Source: an uncultured Prevotellaceae bacterium
Lineage (GTDB): Bacteria; Bacteroidota; Bacteroidia; Bacteroidales; Bacteroidaceae
Assembly: GCA_902762325.1 (NCBI GenBank)
Contig: CACWNV010000016.1
Coordinates: forward strand, 29,408-93,407
Direction: 5' to 3'
Length of the DNA: 64,000 nt
Shown: in pieces, positions 9,767-19,700 of the stretch
Layout of the letters: each line of letters opens with the position of its first letter
Numbering within the stretch: position 1 is the first letter of the stretch
Notes under the pieces: generated by a model
Databases searched by the model: none
Seen by the model: only the letters and a program-made list of their open reading frames with translations
What the model was told of the DNA's origin: nothing
Position numbers and translations under genes: made by a program

Positions 9767-10176
9767 CTTACAATATACTTTTTGCCGTTCATAATATACA
9801 AACCTTTGGGAAGGCCGTCCAAAGAACGGGCATTGCGACGCACCACCTGACCATTCATGTTATAGACAGTATCATCCTTCTTGGTGCCATTCTCATTGTC
9901 AATAGTCTGGATTGCGTCTATAGTACGAACCTCAAAACGGATTTCCAGAATGTCGTCGCTCTGATAAGTCTTTCCATTAATGATGAATTTCCTTTCTGAG
10001 TGTTTCAGACGAGGGCCGACAAAGTCTTGTTCACCCGAAAGCATGATGCTCTCTGATTTCCCGTCGTTCATCTGAGTAATCATGTATAACACATCTATTT
10101 CTTCTGCGAGCGTATTGCTTACAGGAAGAAAGAAAAGCCCCAACAGGAGCAGAATAAAGAAATGATGGTGCCTCAT
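9763..10176 (-). CDS. Small secreted protein with C-terminal sorting-type tail
   Basis: 137 residues from the start chosen here (MRHHHFFILLLLG). A longer frame begins at 10218, but that ATG lies inside the -7 promoter box, so the shorter start is preferred. After the signal peptide comes a short beta-rich domain of about 70 residues. The tail is 'VYNMNGQVVRRNARSLDG' followed by 'LPKGLYIMNGKKYIVR', the same type as in four other secreted proteins of this window. The stop codon overlaps the start of the downstream zincin-like gene (ATGA), implying coupled translation. The function is unknown. Confidence 0.75.
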   Translation of the reverse strand: MRHHHFFILLLLGLFFLPVSNTLAEEIDVLYMITQMNDGKSESIMLSGEQDFVGPRLKHSERKFIINGKTYQSDDILEIRFEVRTIDAIQTIDNENGTKKDDTVYNMNGQVVRRNARSLDGLPKGLYIMNGKKYIVR

Positions 10177-10215
10177 ATTGATATTGTTATTAAGATTCAA
10201 ACAACTTATATTTGG

Positions 10216-10223
10216 CAAAGATA
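10216..10223 (-). promoter_or_regulatory. -7 box for the small secreted protein/zincin pair
   Basis: TATCTTTG on the minus strand. A TTTG lies at 10247-10250, 23 nt away, slightly longer than the usual 19-21 spacing. The box overlaps the longer possible start at 10218 and so argues for translation starting at 10176. Confidence 0.55.
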
Positions 10224-10287
10224 AACATTTTTATGTTCATTAAGACCAAAAGATAAATAAAAAACGATAGATGTCGGCAAAAAAGTG

Positions 10288-10295
10288 TATCTTTG
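10288..10295 (+). promoter_or_regulatory. -7 box for dprA
   Basis: TATCTTTG lies 24 nt upstream of the dprA start; no clear -33 TTTG is present. Confidence 0.5.
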
Positions 10296-10319
10296 TGACC
10301 ATGAAAAACAAATCTTCTC

Positions 10320-11444
10320 ATGCAACAGGAAATCATTAATGCCATAGCCCTCACGCGCATCAGCTACTTCAATCTCGCTGGTATACTGGAACTATACCGA
10401 CGAGTCGGTTCTGCATCGGCTATCATTGAACACCGAAACAACATACGCGACATCATACCGAATGCTTCGGAGAAGCTGGCTAATGCCTTTAAGAATCTCA
10501 GCGAACCGATGAAAAGGGCTGAAGCGGAATTCGAATACGACATGCAAAACGGCATTGAACCGCTTTGCATAAACAGTCCACGGTACCCTCAGCGACTCAA
10601 GGAGTGTGATGATGCTCCTTTAGTATTATATTATCGCGGCACAGCCGACCTGAACCAGCGGAGAGTTATCAACATCGTAGGTACCCGCCATTGCACACCC
10701 TACGGACAGGATCTTATCCGCCATTTCATCAGTGACCTACGGCAGTACTGTTCCCACGCTCTTATCGTCAGCGGACTGGCATACGGTATTGACATCTGTG
10801 CCCATCGGGAAGCATTGGCACATGGTTATGAGACAGTAGGCGTTTTAGCTCACGGACTGGATTATCTCTACCCTACTCGCCACAAACAGACAGCTGACGA
10901 GATGCTCCGACAAGGCGGACTCTTGACTGAATTTCCGATAAACACAAATGCTGACAAGGTGAACTTCGTACGACGGAACCGAATCGTTGCCGGTGTCAGC
11001 GATGCCTGTATCCTTGTCGAGAGTGCCGCTCACGGAGGAGGACTGATTACCGCTGATATTTCCAGAAGCTATAATAGAGAGGTGTTTGCCTTCCCTGGAG
11101 CTGTCGGTGCCCCATATAGTGAAGGCTGCAACAATCTGATTCGGGATAATGGTGCAAGCCTGATTTCCTCAGCCCACGACTTCATATCAGCCATGAGATG
11201 GGAAGATGAATCTGCCTTGCAGAAAGCACAGCAGCAAGGAATCGAACGACAATTGTTCCCCAACCTGTCACCAGAAGAAAAAAAAGTCGTTGATACGCTT
11301 TTACATACCAACGACTTACAAATCAACATGCTCACTGTGAAATGCGGCATTCCTATTAGTAGTCTGACAGCCCACCTGTTTAATCTCGAAATGAAAGGAG
11401 TCGTAAAGATGTTCCCAGGTGGTGTCTATCATCTATTAAGCTGA
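10320..11444 (+). CDS. dprA: DNA processing protein DprA
   Basis: DprA loads RecA onto incoming single-stranded DNA during natural transformation; cytoplasmic. In order: an N-terminal HhH/SAM-like region (1-90), the Rossmann DprA core with 'GTRHCTPYGQ', 'SGLAYGIDICAHREAL', 'HGLDYLYPTRH', 'LTEFP' and 'RNRIVAGVSDACILVES', and a C-terminal winged helix of about 60 residues. The 374-residue length is normal. It stands alone on the plus strand, its stop one nucleotide from the convergent S46 peptidase stop. The start ATG is 24 nt from a TATCTTTG box. Confidence 0.93.
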   Translation: MQQEIINAIALTRISYFNLAGILELYRRVGSASAIIEHRNNIRDIIPNASEKLANAFKNLSEPMKRAEAEFEYDMQNGIEPLCINSPRYPQRLKECDDAPLVLYYRGTADLNQRRVINIVGTRHCTPYGQDLIRHFISDLRQYCSHALIVSGLAYGIDICAHREALAHGYETVGVLAHGLDYLYPTRHKQTADEMLRQGGLLTEFPINTNADKVNFVRRNRIVAGVSDACILVESAAHGGGLITADISRSYNREVFAFPGAVGAPYSEGCNNLIRDNGASLISSAHDFISAMRWEDESALQKAQQQGIERQLFPNLSPEEKKVVDTLLHTNDLQINMLTVKCGIPISSLTAHLFNLEMKGVVKMFPGGVYHLLS

Positions 11445-11445
11445 T

Positions 11446-13578
11446 TCACTTTACGCCCATCTCCTTCAACAGACGATCGGTGTGTCCCCAACGGTCCATC
11501 AGATAGAGCACATATCGGATGTCGACACCAATACAACGAGCCAGACGGCTGTCGAAGTTGATGTCACTCGACAGACTGTCCCAGTTGCCGTCGAAAGCAA
11601 GACCTATCAGCCGGCCTTTACCATCAAACATCGGCGAACCGCTGTTTCCTCCAGTGATATCATTATTGGTGAGGAAACAGAGCTGCATCTTACCTGTAGT
11701 CTTATCAGTGTAAGGACCAAAGTCTTTAGCCGACAACAGTTCATGCATAATAGGCTCTGCATAGTATTCTACATTCTTATCAGCCTGCTTCATCTTCTCG
11801 ACGATGCTCTCAGCAGTGGTATAATATCCAGAAGGATTGCCCGCCAGTTCAAATCCTCCCACTTGCCCGTAGCTTAGGCGCATGGTGAAGTTTGCATCGC
11901 TATAATGAGGCAGATCCTGTTCCATCCGCAGTTTGGCAGCACAGAGGTAGCGCTCTTGTGTGTTGATACTGTCATAATTCTCTAACAGTCCATTACGAAG
12001 GTCTGCCTGACTTTCAAGAAGGTCGAGCCCGAACAATACTCCAGGATCTTTCTTGTAACTCTTCTTATTGAAATAGAGTTTCTTACCTTTCTTCATGATC
12101 TTCGACTTCTTATACAAGTAATCAACATACTTGGTATAATCATCATTGAACTTGTTATGAATAGTTGTATAGAAAGCGGGCAGATATTTTTCTGCCACAT
12201 GTTCTTTATAGTTCTTGAGCAATACGGCAAAGACCTCTTTGTCTAAAGCCTCATCCCATTCATTACTGTTGTCGGCAAACTCGACATATTGTTTCTTGGG
12301 TTTATCTTTTGGACCTTTCACCTCCATCCCATTACTCAGACGCAAAGCACGGGTTGTAAATTCATTGGTACGACGGAATGTTTCAATCCAGTTCATCAGC
12401 GCATAACGATATTCGAAACGCTGTGCATACCAATTCGACAACTTATTAAAGTCGAGGGAGTCTTTCAGATAGCCTGTCTTGTCCTGCCAAGCCACAATAC
12501 GTTTCTCAAACTCCTGCTTCTGATTGATAATCCTGATGGAATCGATACATTTATTCATACCAATGGAGTTCTTCCAGTAGTTGGAACTCTGTGCATATTT
12601 GGAGTCATACTTGATACGCACTGCCTCGTCCGCACGCATGTGGCGAATCATAACCTCCTGCTTTACGCCACGTACCTGTGCCCGAATAGTATTGTCGGCA
12701 TCACGCATCTCACGGATTCCATAGCTTGAGAGATAACGCTCTGTAGAGCCGGGGTAGCCTATGGTCATAGAGAAATCGCCGTCCTTATAGCCTTCCATGC
12801 TCACTTGTGCCCATCGTTTGGGATGATAGGGGACATTTTCCTTGGAATAGGCTGCCGGACCATTGGTCTTCGGGTCGGCATAAATACGGAATACAGAGAA
12901 GTCACAAGTCTGACGTGGCCACATCCAGTTGTCGGTCTCACCGCCATACTTACCCATCGACTTGGGGACAGTAAACACGAGTCGCAAGTCTGTAAAGTCG
13001 CGATAAGTAGTGGCATAAAACTTGTTTCCTTCATAGAAAGCGTCAATATTCACATGAAGAGTGGAGTCGGTACGTTTGATTTTATCGTTCATTGCGTTTT
13101 GCAATGAGTCGATAAGAATGGACTGACGTTCATCTGTCAAACTGTAGAATCCCAGCTTTTCCAACTGAGGGGTAACGTCCTCCTGATCCACCATGAACGA
13201 CACGAACATATTCTCGTTCGGCAGTTCTTCTTCATACGTCTTTGCAAAGAAGCCATTAAGCATGTAGTCGTGCTCCACGGTAGAATGTGAGCGAATAGCC
13301 TCAAAGCCGCAGTGATGGTTGGTAAACACCAATCCGTTGGGCGATACCACAACACCAGAGCAGTAACCTGAGAAGTTCACACAGGCATTCCGCAATGCGT
13401 TTTCTCCGAAGTACAGATCATTATACGACAATTGAAATCCCTCTGCCTGCATCTGTTCAAACACTTGAGGAGGAAGATTGTAGATTGTCCACATGCCTTC
13501 ATCGGCATGACTGGCAAAAGGTAGAAACGGTAAAAGAGCCAGACACAGCCTTTTTGCCACCTTATTCATTGTTCTCAT
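11446..13578 (-). CDS. S46 family dipeptidyl-peptidase (DPP7-like)
   Basis: Periplasmic serine exopeptidase that releases dipeptides from extracellular peptides, a nutrient route in asaccharolytic and oral/gut Bacteroidota. The 710-residue length is typical. A signal peptide ends near residue 25 (SHADEGMW). The trypsin-like 'TNHHCGF' gives H89, an aspartate lies in the 'TDNWMWPRQTCDF' region, and 'GGNSGSP' gives nucleophile S646. Residue 664 in 'AFDGNW' is glycine, the DPP7-type residue that favours hydrophobic P1; DPP11 carries arginine there. That specificity call rests on family knowledge. It follows the flippase gene by 23 nt, probably in the same transcript. Confidence 0.9.
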   Translation of the reverse strand: MRTMNKVAKRLCLALLPFLPFASHADEGMWTIYNLPPQVFEQMQAEGFQLSYNDLYFGENALRNACVNFSGYCSGVVVSPNGLVFTNHHCGFEAIRSHSTVEHDYMLNGFFAKTYEEELPNENMFVSFMVDQEDVTPQLEKLGFYSLTDERQSILIDSLQNAMNDKIKRTDSTLHVNIDAFYEGNKFYATTYRDFTDLRLVFTVPKSMGKYGGETDNWMWPRQTCDFSVFRIYADPKTNGPAAYSKENVPYHPKRWAQVSMEGYKDGDFSMTIGYPGSTERYLSSYGIREMRDADNTIRAQVRGVKQEVMIRHMRADEAVRIKYDSKYAQSSNYWKNSIGMNKCIDSIRIINQKQEFEKRIVAWQDKTGYLKDSLDFNKLSNWYAQRFEYRYALMNWIETFRRTNEFTTRALRLSNGMEVKGPKDKPKKQYVEFADNSNEWDEALDKEVFAVLLKNYKEHVAEKYLPAFYTTIHNKFNDDYTKYVDYLYKKSKIMKKGKKLYFNKKSYKKDPGVLFGLDLLESQADLRNGLLENYDSINTQERYLCAAKLRMEQDLPHYSDANFTMRLSYGQVGGFELAGNPSGYYTTAESIVEKMKQADKNVEYYAEPIMHELLSAKDFGPYTDKTTGKMQLCFLTNNDITGGNSGSPMFDGKGRLIGLAFDGNWDSLSSDINFDSRLARCIGVDIRYVLYLMDRWGHTDRLLKEMGVK

Positions 13579-13601
13579 TTCTTATTATTCTTATTGTTAA
13601 T

Positions 13602-15095
13602 TTACTTCTTAAAGTATCTCCCGATAAAGGGCAGACTCGCCAGTGGGAGGTCTCTCTTCACGATCACTGCCACAAAGAAGACGAGGATAATGGTATTAAA
13701 ACCGATGGATGCCCAAACAGGCAAAGTATTATTGGCAAGATTCATTCCCACGAAAAAGACCATCGTCAAGCCGACATAAAAGAAGATGTCGCGCAACGGA
13801 TAATTGACGGGGAAATTCTTCTGACCGATAAAGTATGATAGGAGCATGGACGTACCATACCCGGCAAAGCCTGCCCATGCACAGGCCATATAGCTGAAAC
13901 GCGGGATAAACAGCACATCAATGATTACCAGTACCAATGCGCCTATTCCCGAGAAATAGGCTCCCCAGATTGTTTTGTCGATGAGCTTATACCAGAACGA
14001 CAGGTTGAAGAAGATTCCAAACATAATCTCTGCTGCCATCGTAATGGGCACCACACGCAGTCCTTCCCAATAGCTCTTACCGATTAATAAACGCAGAATA
14101 TTCATATAGGCGATGACGAAAAGGAAAGCCAGCAAAGTGAAGATGATGAAATACTTCATTGCCTGGGCATACGTATCCTTCGAGTCCTTGTCTTTCGACT
14201 TACCGAACACAAACGGCTCATAAGCATAGCGGAATGCCTGGGTAATCATCACCATAATCATAGCCACCTTAATACATCCTCCATAGATTCCCAGCTGGGC
14301 ATGGGCTTCTTCTATAGAACCATCATAAAAATAAGGGAAGAGGATCTGTGAGGCTGACTGATTGAACTGGCCTGCCAGTCCCATGATAAGCAGCGGCCAC
14401 GCATAGCCAAGCATGCGTTTACAGGCAGCTTTGTCGAATCCGAAACGAATGCCCTCAAGTTCTTTCCAGAGCAACAGCATCTTCAGCGTCGAACAGAAGA
14501 TGTTGATGTAGAACACCCAAACCACCTCCAGCGTGAACTGATCGTCGTAGATGCCGAAAGGATTCAGCTTTAATGCTGGCAGTACAATGAGGTAGGCCAC
14601 ATTCAGAATGATATTCATTAAGATGTTAAACACCTGGATTGAGGCAAACTTAATGGGCTTGTGCAGATAGCGGAGATAAGCCATCGGGATAGCCACGAAG
14701 GCATCGATTGCCACCGTGACAAACATCACCCAGATATATTCAGGATGATCCTGATACCCCATCAGACTGGCCAATGGATGGATAAATATGCTGATGATAA
14801 CGGCAAAGATCAGTGATGTGGTACCCACCATGCGTAGCGTGGTAGAGTAGATTCGTTCCGGACGTTCACCCTCCTTGCTCATGAAACGGAAGAAGGTGGT
14901 CTCCATGCCATAGGTAAGCAGGATGATAAACAGTGCCACATAGGCATAGACATTGGTGATGATACCATACTGTCCGCCTGCTGCATTGAAACGCTTCGTC
15001 TGGATAGGCACCAGAATAAAATTGATGAAACGGGCGACAATGCTCGACACTCCATAGATGGCGGTATCTTTTAATAGTCCTTTGAGGTTTGCCAT
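13602..15095 (-). CDS. Polysaccharide/lipid-linked oligosaccharide flippase (MOP superfamily)
   Basis: 497-residue polytopic membrane protein with about 12-14 hydrophobic segments. The N-terminal pattern 'LKGLLKDTAIYGVSSIVARF' and 'MLGYAWPLLIMGLAGQ' in the middle are typical of the Wzx/polysaccharide biosynthesis branch of the MOP superfamily. It would move an undecaprenyl-linked glycan or similar lipid across the inner membrane. No glycosyltransferase cluster accompanies it here, so the cargo cannot be named. It lies between the SpmAB fusion and the S46 peptidase on the same strand. Confidence 0.88.
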   Translation of the reverse strand: MANLKGLLKDTAIYGVSSIVARFINFILVPIQTKRFNAAGGQYGIITNVYAYVALFIILLTYGMETTFFRFMSKEGERPERIYSTTLRMVGTTSLIFAVIISIFIHPLASLMGYQDHPEYIWVMFVTVAIDAFVAIPMAYLRYLHKPIKFASIQVFNILMNIILNVAYLIVLPALKLNPFGIYDDQFTLEVVWVFYINIFCSTLKMLLLWKELEGIRFGFDKAACKRMLGYAWPLLIMGLAGQFNQSASQILFPYFYDGSIEEAHAQLGIYGGCIKVAMIMVMITQAFRYAYEPFVFGKSKDKDSKDTYAQAMKYFIIFTLLAFLFVIAYMNILRLLIGKSYWEGLRVVPITMAAEIMFGIFFNLSFWYKLIDKTIWGAYFSGIGALVLVIIDVLFIPRFSYMACAWAGFAGYGTSMLLSYFIGQKNFPVNYPLRDIFFYVGLTMVFFVGMNLANNTLPVWASIGFNTIILVFFVAVIVKRDLPLASLPFIGRYFKK

Positions 15096-15173
15096 GATTG
15101 TAGAAAACTAATATAAATTATCTTATACTATCACACTGATGAAAATTGAGGGAATACCTATTATTCTGTTCAA

Positions 15174-16406
15174 TCAGCCAAAAAAGAAATAGGCGATGGC
15201 AATGGCCGACACTATTCCCGCAAGGTCAGCCAACAAGCCACAGGCCACTGCATGACGTGTATATTTGATTGCCACAGAACCAAAATAAACAGCAAGGATA
15301 TAGAATGTTGTATCTGTAGAGCCCTGGAAGATACAGCTCAGGATACCAGGGAAGCTATCGGCTCCGTATGTTGTCATCGTATCGACCATCATTCCACGTG
15401 CCCCACTACCTGAAAGCGGTTTCATCAGTGCCGTAGGAAGAGCCGCGACAAAATCGGTGTTGCCTCCACAGGCTGCCACTACCCATTTGATGCCGTCGAT
15501 GAGAAAATCCATAGCCCCGGAAGCACGGAACACGCCAATGGCAACGAGGATGGCAACGAGGTAGGGAATAATGCGGACTGCAGTGGTAAATCCGTCCTTC
15601 GCACCATCGATGAAAGCGTCATAGACATTTACATGCCTGCGAATACCTGATATAATAAAGGTGATAATGATAGTCATCAGCAGGATGTTTGCCACCGACA
15701 TACTCACGACGTTCATCTGGTCTTTATCAAGTTGTCCGAAGCCCCAGATGATTGCAGCGACAATGGCACACATACCACCCAGCATCAGCAGCATCTCCTT
15801 GTTCAGCAGGTTGATGCGCTGGAACAAAGAAGTGATGATAATGCCCGCCAGCGTCGAACAGAATGTGGCCAGCAGAATGGGTATGAATATGTCAGTAGGG
15901 TTGGCGGCACCCAGCTGCACTCGATAGACCATGATGCTCACGGGAATCAATGTCAGTCCGCTGGTATTGAGTACAAGGAACATTATCATAGGATTAGTCG
16001 CCGTATCCTTCTTCGGATTCAGTTCCTGCAACTGTTCCATCGCCTTCAGACCGAGCGGTGTTGCTGCATTGTCGAGTCCCAGCATGTTGGCGGCAATGTT
16101 CATGAAGATGCTTCCCGTCACAGGATGGCCCTTGGGAATATCGGGAAAGAGCCGTGTGAACAGAGGGGACAGCACTCGTGCCAGCGCATTAACCACGCCT
16201 CCACGCTCTCCTATCTTCATCACACCGAGCCAGAGTGAGAGCACTCCCGTCAGCCCCAATGAAATTTCAAACGCCGTCTTTGATGTCTCGAATGTTGAGT
16301 TCATCATCGCAGGGAAAACCTCTGTGTCACCCAAGAATATCAGTTTTACCAGTGCAATGATAAAAGCAATAAGGAAAAATGCTACCCAAATGTAATTCAA
16401 TACCAT
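15174..16406 (-). CDS. Fused spore maturation protein SpmA/SpmB (nucleoside-recognition/Gate domain)
   Basis: A polytopic membrane protein of 410 residues from the ATG used here (MVLNYIWVAFFLIAF). The N-terminal half matches SpmA ('SLGLTGVLSLWLGVMKIGE', 'NIAANMLGLDNAATPLGLKA') and the C-terminal half matches SpmB ('AAALPTALMKPLSGSGARGM' region). The two are separate genes in Firmicutes. In non-sporulating Bacteroidota the fused form is common and its transport role is unknown. A longer frame starts at 16439, but that ATG falls inside a hairpin right after the tRNA, so 16406 is preferred. The flippase follows 78 nt downstream with nothing notable between. Confidence 0.88.
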   Translation of the reverse strand: MVLNYIWVAFFLIAFIIALVKLIFLGDTEVFPAMMNSTFETSKTAFEISLGLTGVLSLWLGVMKIGERGGVVNALARVLSPLFTRLFPDIPKGHPVTGSIFMNIAANMLGLDNAATPLGLKAMEQLQELNPKKDTATNPMIMFLVLNTSGLTLIPVSIMVYRVQLGAANPTDIFIPILLATFCSTLAGIIITSLFQRINLLNKEMLLMLGGMCAIVAAIIWGFGQLDKDQMNVVSMSVANILLMTIIITFIISGIRRHVNVYDAFIDGAKDGFTTAVRIIPYLVAILVAIGVFRASGAMDFLIDGIKWVVAACGGNTDFVAALPTALMKPLSGSGARGMMVDTMTTYGADSFPGILSCIFQGSTDTTFYILAVYFGSVAIKYTRHAVACGLLADLAGIVSAIAIAYFFFG

Positions 16407-16430
16407 AATATCATCTGTATATAAACAACA

Positions 16431-16461
16431 AGTGCCCACATAGATAATCTACGAAGGCACT
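16431..16461 (-). terminator. Hairpin directly after the tRNA gene
   Basis: AGTGCC (16431-16436) pairs with GGCACT (16456-16461) around an inner TAGAT/ATCTA stem. On the minus strand it lies 6 nt past the tRNA 3' end and is followed by a T-rich stretch, so it may end or process the tRNA transcript. Confidence 0.4.
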
Positions 16462-16466
16462 CGTTG

Positions 16467-16540
16467 TGGGCCATGTAGGGCTTGAACCTACGACCTCCAG
16501 ATTATGAGTCTGTTGCTCTAACCAACTGAGCTAAAAGCCC
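16467..16540 (-). tRNA. tRNA with CAT anticodon (tRNA-Met, possibly tRNA-Ile2)
   Basis: A 74-nt cloverleaf on the minus strand: acceptor GGGCTTT/ATGGCCC, D-arm GCTC/GAGC, anticodon loop CTCATAA (CAT), T-arm GTAGG/CCTAC with loop TTCAAGC, discriminator A73. CCA is not encoded. There is a T-T mismatch in the acceptor (6-67) and an A-G pair at 27-43. The CAT anticodon fits elongator Met, or Ile if C34 is converted to lysidine by TilS; sequence alone does not settle it. Confidence 0.9.
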
Positions 16541-16575
16541 GACTCACCATCACAGGGATGATCAGTTTTCGGCTG

Positions 16576-16607
16576 CAAAGATACTGAGAAATAGGCAAAC
16601 GACCAAA
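16576..16607 (-). promoter_or_regulatory. Promoter of the tRNA gene
   Basis: On the minus strand TTTG (16604-16607), 20 nt, TATCTTTG (16576-16583): full consensus, about 36 nt upstream of the tRNA 5' end. Confidence 0.75.
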
Positions 16608-16671
16608 TATTTTTAAAGAAAAAATGTGAATGGGGTTTATGCCCTGCCGGTTTTCCCATACAGAAGGAATT

Positions 16672-16712
16672 AAAAAAGCCTGGCTCCCGTCAAGGGGGAG
16701 CCAGGCTTTTTT
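16672..16712 (-). terminator. Strong intrinsic terminator (bidirectional)
   Basis: A perfect stem GCCTGGCTCCC/GGGAGCCAGGC with flanking A and T runs on both sides. It lies 27 nt past the stop of the giant secreted protein gene at 16740 and also shields it from the tRNA side. Confidence 0.85.
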
Positions 16713-16739
16713 AATGTATAATCGACTGTTAGTGTCTGA

Positions 16740-19700
16740 TTACTTCACCATAACCTTCTTCACGATGGTCTTGCCGTCAGCTGTTGTAGCTTTAACAATG
16801 TTCAGGCCCTTAGCCAGCTTGTTAGCACGACGACCGTCGATTGTGTAGACTTCCTGAGAAATGATCTGTGCAGCGTTTACTGTGTTCAGACCAGTTGTTC
16901 CCTCGTGTGAGCTCTGTGTACCGAGGTACTCCAGTGTCCAGTTAGAGAATGGTACCCAGTCGTCTTTCTGACCTGTCTTGTTGCAAGCACCGATACGCAG
17001 CTTACCATTATCAGTTACATAGCAGTATACCACGTTCAGATAGTAACGATAAGGCAGAGTCTGGTACTCATCATAGTACTTGTTGTTTACGCCGTCAGCG
17101 AATGTGTAGTCGCAACGGTTAGCAAGAGCCAGACGGTTGTTCGGATAGAAGTAAGTGATAGGAGTAAGAGGATCTGTGATGTTGTCCTCAAATGCTGTCC
17201 AGCTTCCCTGACTTGCCTCAGCAGCGGTCAAAGCCTGCTGATCGTCTACGTTATCAGGAATGAAGATCCAGCGAGCGAAGTCGATAGTATCGTTGTTAGC
17301 ATATACTTTTGCACGAGGATCGAATGGAGCAACGTCTGTCTTCTCCTCATCGGTCAGCAGGTCAAGCTTGCCAAGGCTCTCAGCATAGCCATACTTCCAA
17401 GTCTTAGCATCAACACCAGTACCAGACTGACGATAGAGACCCTGTACAGTTACACGGTAAGTTCCTTCGGGCAGTCCTTCGATATCCTGATAGATCTCAA
17501 ATGCTTTGTTCCATCCCTCAGCGAAGCCAATCTTTGTACCGATAGCAGTTGTCTCCTGCTCAACAGTTACGTTATTAGCAAACTCCTCAGACTCAGTCCA
17601 GCCATTCTTACCATCAGTGTAAGTCGGGTTCACGATAACACCTGTCCAGTCCTTAGGATCATTGTCGAAGCCAGGCTCAACGCGAGGTCTCTTCAGAGCT
17701 GCGATAGCAGCATCAATCTCCTCAATCTTAGTAGTAAGATCTTCGTCGGTGAATGAACCAGCCTCAAGACCGTTAACGATTTCATTGTAGAGGCTGTTAG
17801 CTGTAGCAAGAGCTTCGTCACCAGCAGTCTCTCCATAAGTTACGAGAGCGTCAGCAAGTTTTGCATTGGCATCAACAAGCTTCTGATACTTGTCAGCACT
17901 TGCCTGAGCAACAGGCATTGCTTCGTTCAGCAGTCCATAAGCCTCGAAGATAGCATCGCCATCGTTTGCAGCCTCAGCAGCAGCAATAGCATTCTGCAGG
18001 TTCTGGGCAGCATCCTTAGCCATTGGCTTCTCGGCCAGAGCCTTAGCGTTAGCAACAGCCTCGGCAATCAGCGGCTTCAGAATGTTGATGTTTGTCTTGG
18101 TAAGGAACTCCAGCTTGAAGTCATCCCACAATGTCCAGCCACCGAGGGCGCTATTGATGTTAGCCTTGATACCGATTCTTACATCCTGTCCACCCTTGAC
18201 GATGAAGTCGATATGAGAATCATAGTTCACACCGAACTCTGGTGAGTTGAATACGTCATTTGCAGAGTAAACACCGTTCGGAACACGTACGATATTACCG
18301 TTGTCATCTGTCAGAGATGAGAAGTTGCCGGCATTATCTGGGAAGTAAGTGTTCACCTCATCGTCGGTGTACAGCTTCACGAATACGTTAGGCACCTTAT
18401 TGGTCATGTTGTCAGCATAGAGCCATGCACGAACCTCATTGTCGCCTTTGTCTTCACCATTGGCTGCTTTCCAGCGGCTCCAAGCGTCAGCATCACCACC
18501 GACACGGTAGAATGCACGGGTAGAAAGACGGTAAGCACCCTTCGGCAGACGGATTGTCTGATAGATGTCGAAGCTTGATGCCCACATCTCAAGCACACCG
18601 GTAAAGCCACTGAAGAAGGTAGGAGTACCCATTCCATCGCTCTTATCTATTGTCCAGCCGGCCTTGTCACCCATTGAAATGAAGTCGGGATTGACAATCT
18701 TGTAAGAAAGGTCCTCACCATCAGCATACTCAGTAGCATCAGCAGCAGCTTTCTTCAGCTCTTCAAGCTTAGCCAGCTCAGCATTTACTTCTTCTGTAGT
18801 CAGGTTGTGATTCTCAAGGTATGCCATCATTTCATCCTCAACATAGACGACAAGGTCTTCGTCACCACCGAACTCATCCCACATGGCGTTATTGTCATAG
18901 AGGTTTGTAAATTCGTCACGGAGGGCTTTGTATGCTGCAACATTCTCACGCAGAGCCTTCAAAGCCTCCTGAGTGCTTGCGTAAGCGGCAATAGCCTCTT
19001 CCTTGGTAGATACATCCTGGGCACTAGCAAGTGCATTAACAACTGCATCATAGTATGCCTGGTTGTATTCAGCATCTACGAAGTCCTCTTCCCAACCTTC
19101 GCTGATAGCCTTTGAAAGGTACTTGTAAGAATCGAGAGAGTTTCCATAGTACATCAGCTTAGCATTGTCAAGACCGATCCAGTTGGCAATAGGAGCTGTC
19201 TGCTCGAAACCGATTTCCAGTTCGCCACCTTCAACGGCAACCATCACGCTGTACTCCTTCATCTGACCCTGTGTGAGGAGAGCCTGCTCTGTACCGGCAT
19301 ACATGAACTGTGTTCTAGATGTTGCGTTCTCAGCATCAAGGTTGTTCACGAAGACAGAGAGAGAAGCTTTATAGACACCGTCAGGCAGATTCTTGACATT
19401 CTGATACAACTTACCGACGACTGTGTTATTGGCACTTGGGTTCCAGTTCTCGTAGAACGGGAATGTGTCGTAGCCCACACGGCAGGGGTTGTTCTCAGCT
19501 GTTGTACCTACGAGCTGAGACTCAGAATCATTGGTGCTGGTCTTCAGCTGGTTGTTCTGAGCTGTCATGGTGCGTGACCATCCGTCGATATTAGAATCGA
19601 AGGTCGGGTTCACAATCAGTGAAGAAAGATCTGATGGTTTGTCAGGTGTAGCAGCCTGTGCAATAGCCTCGCTGAGAGCAGCAATAGCCTCATTGATTTC

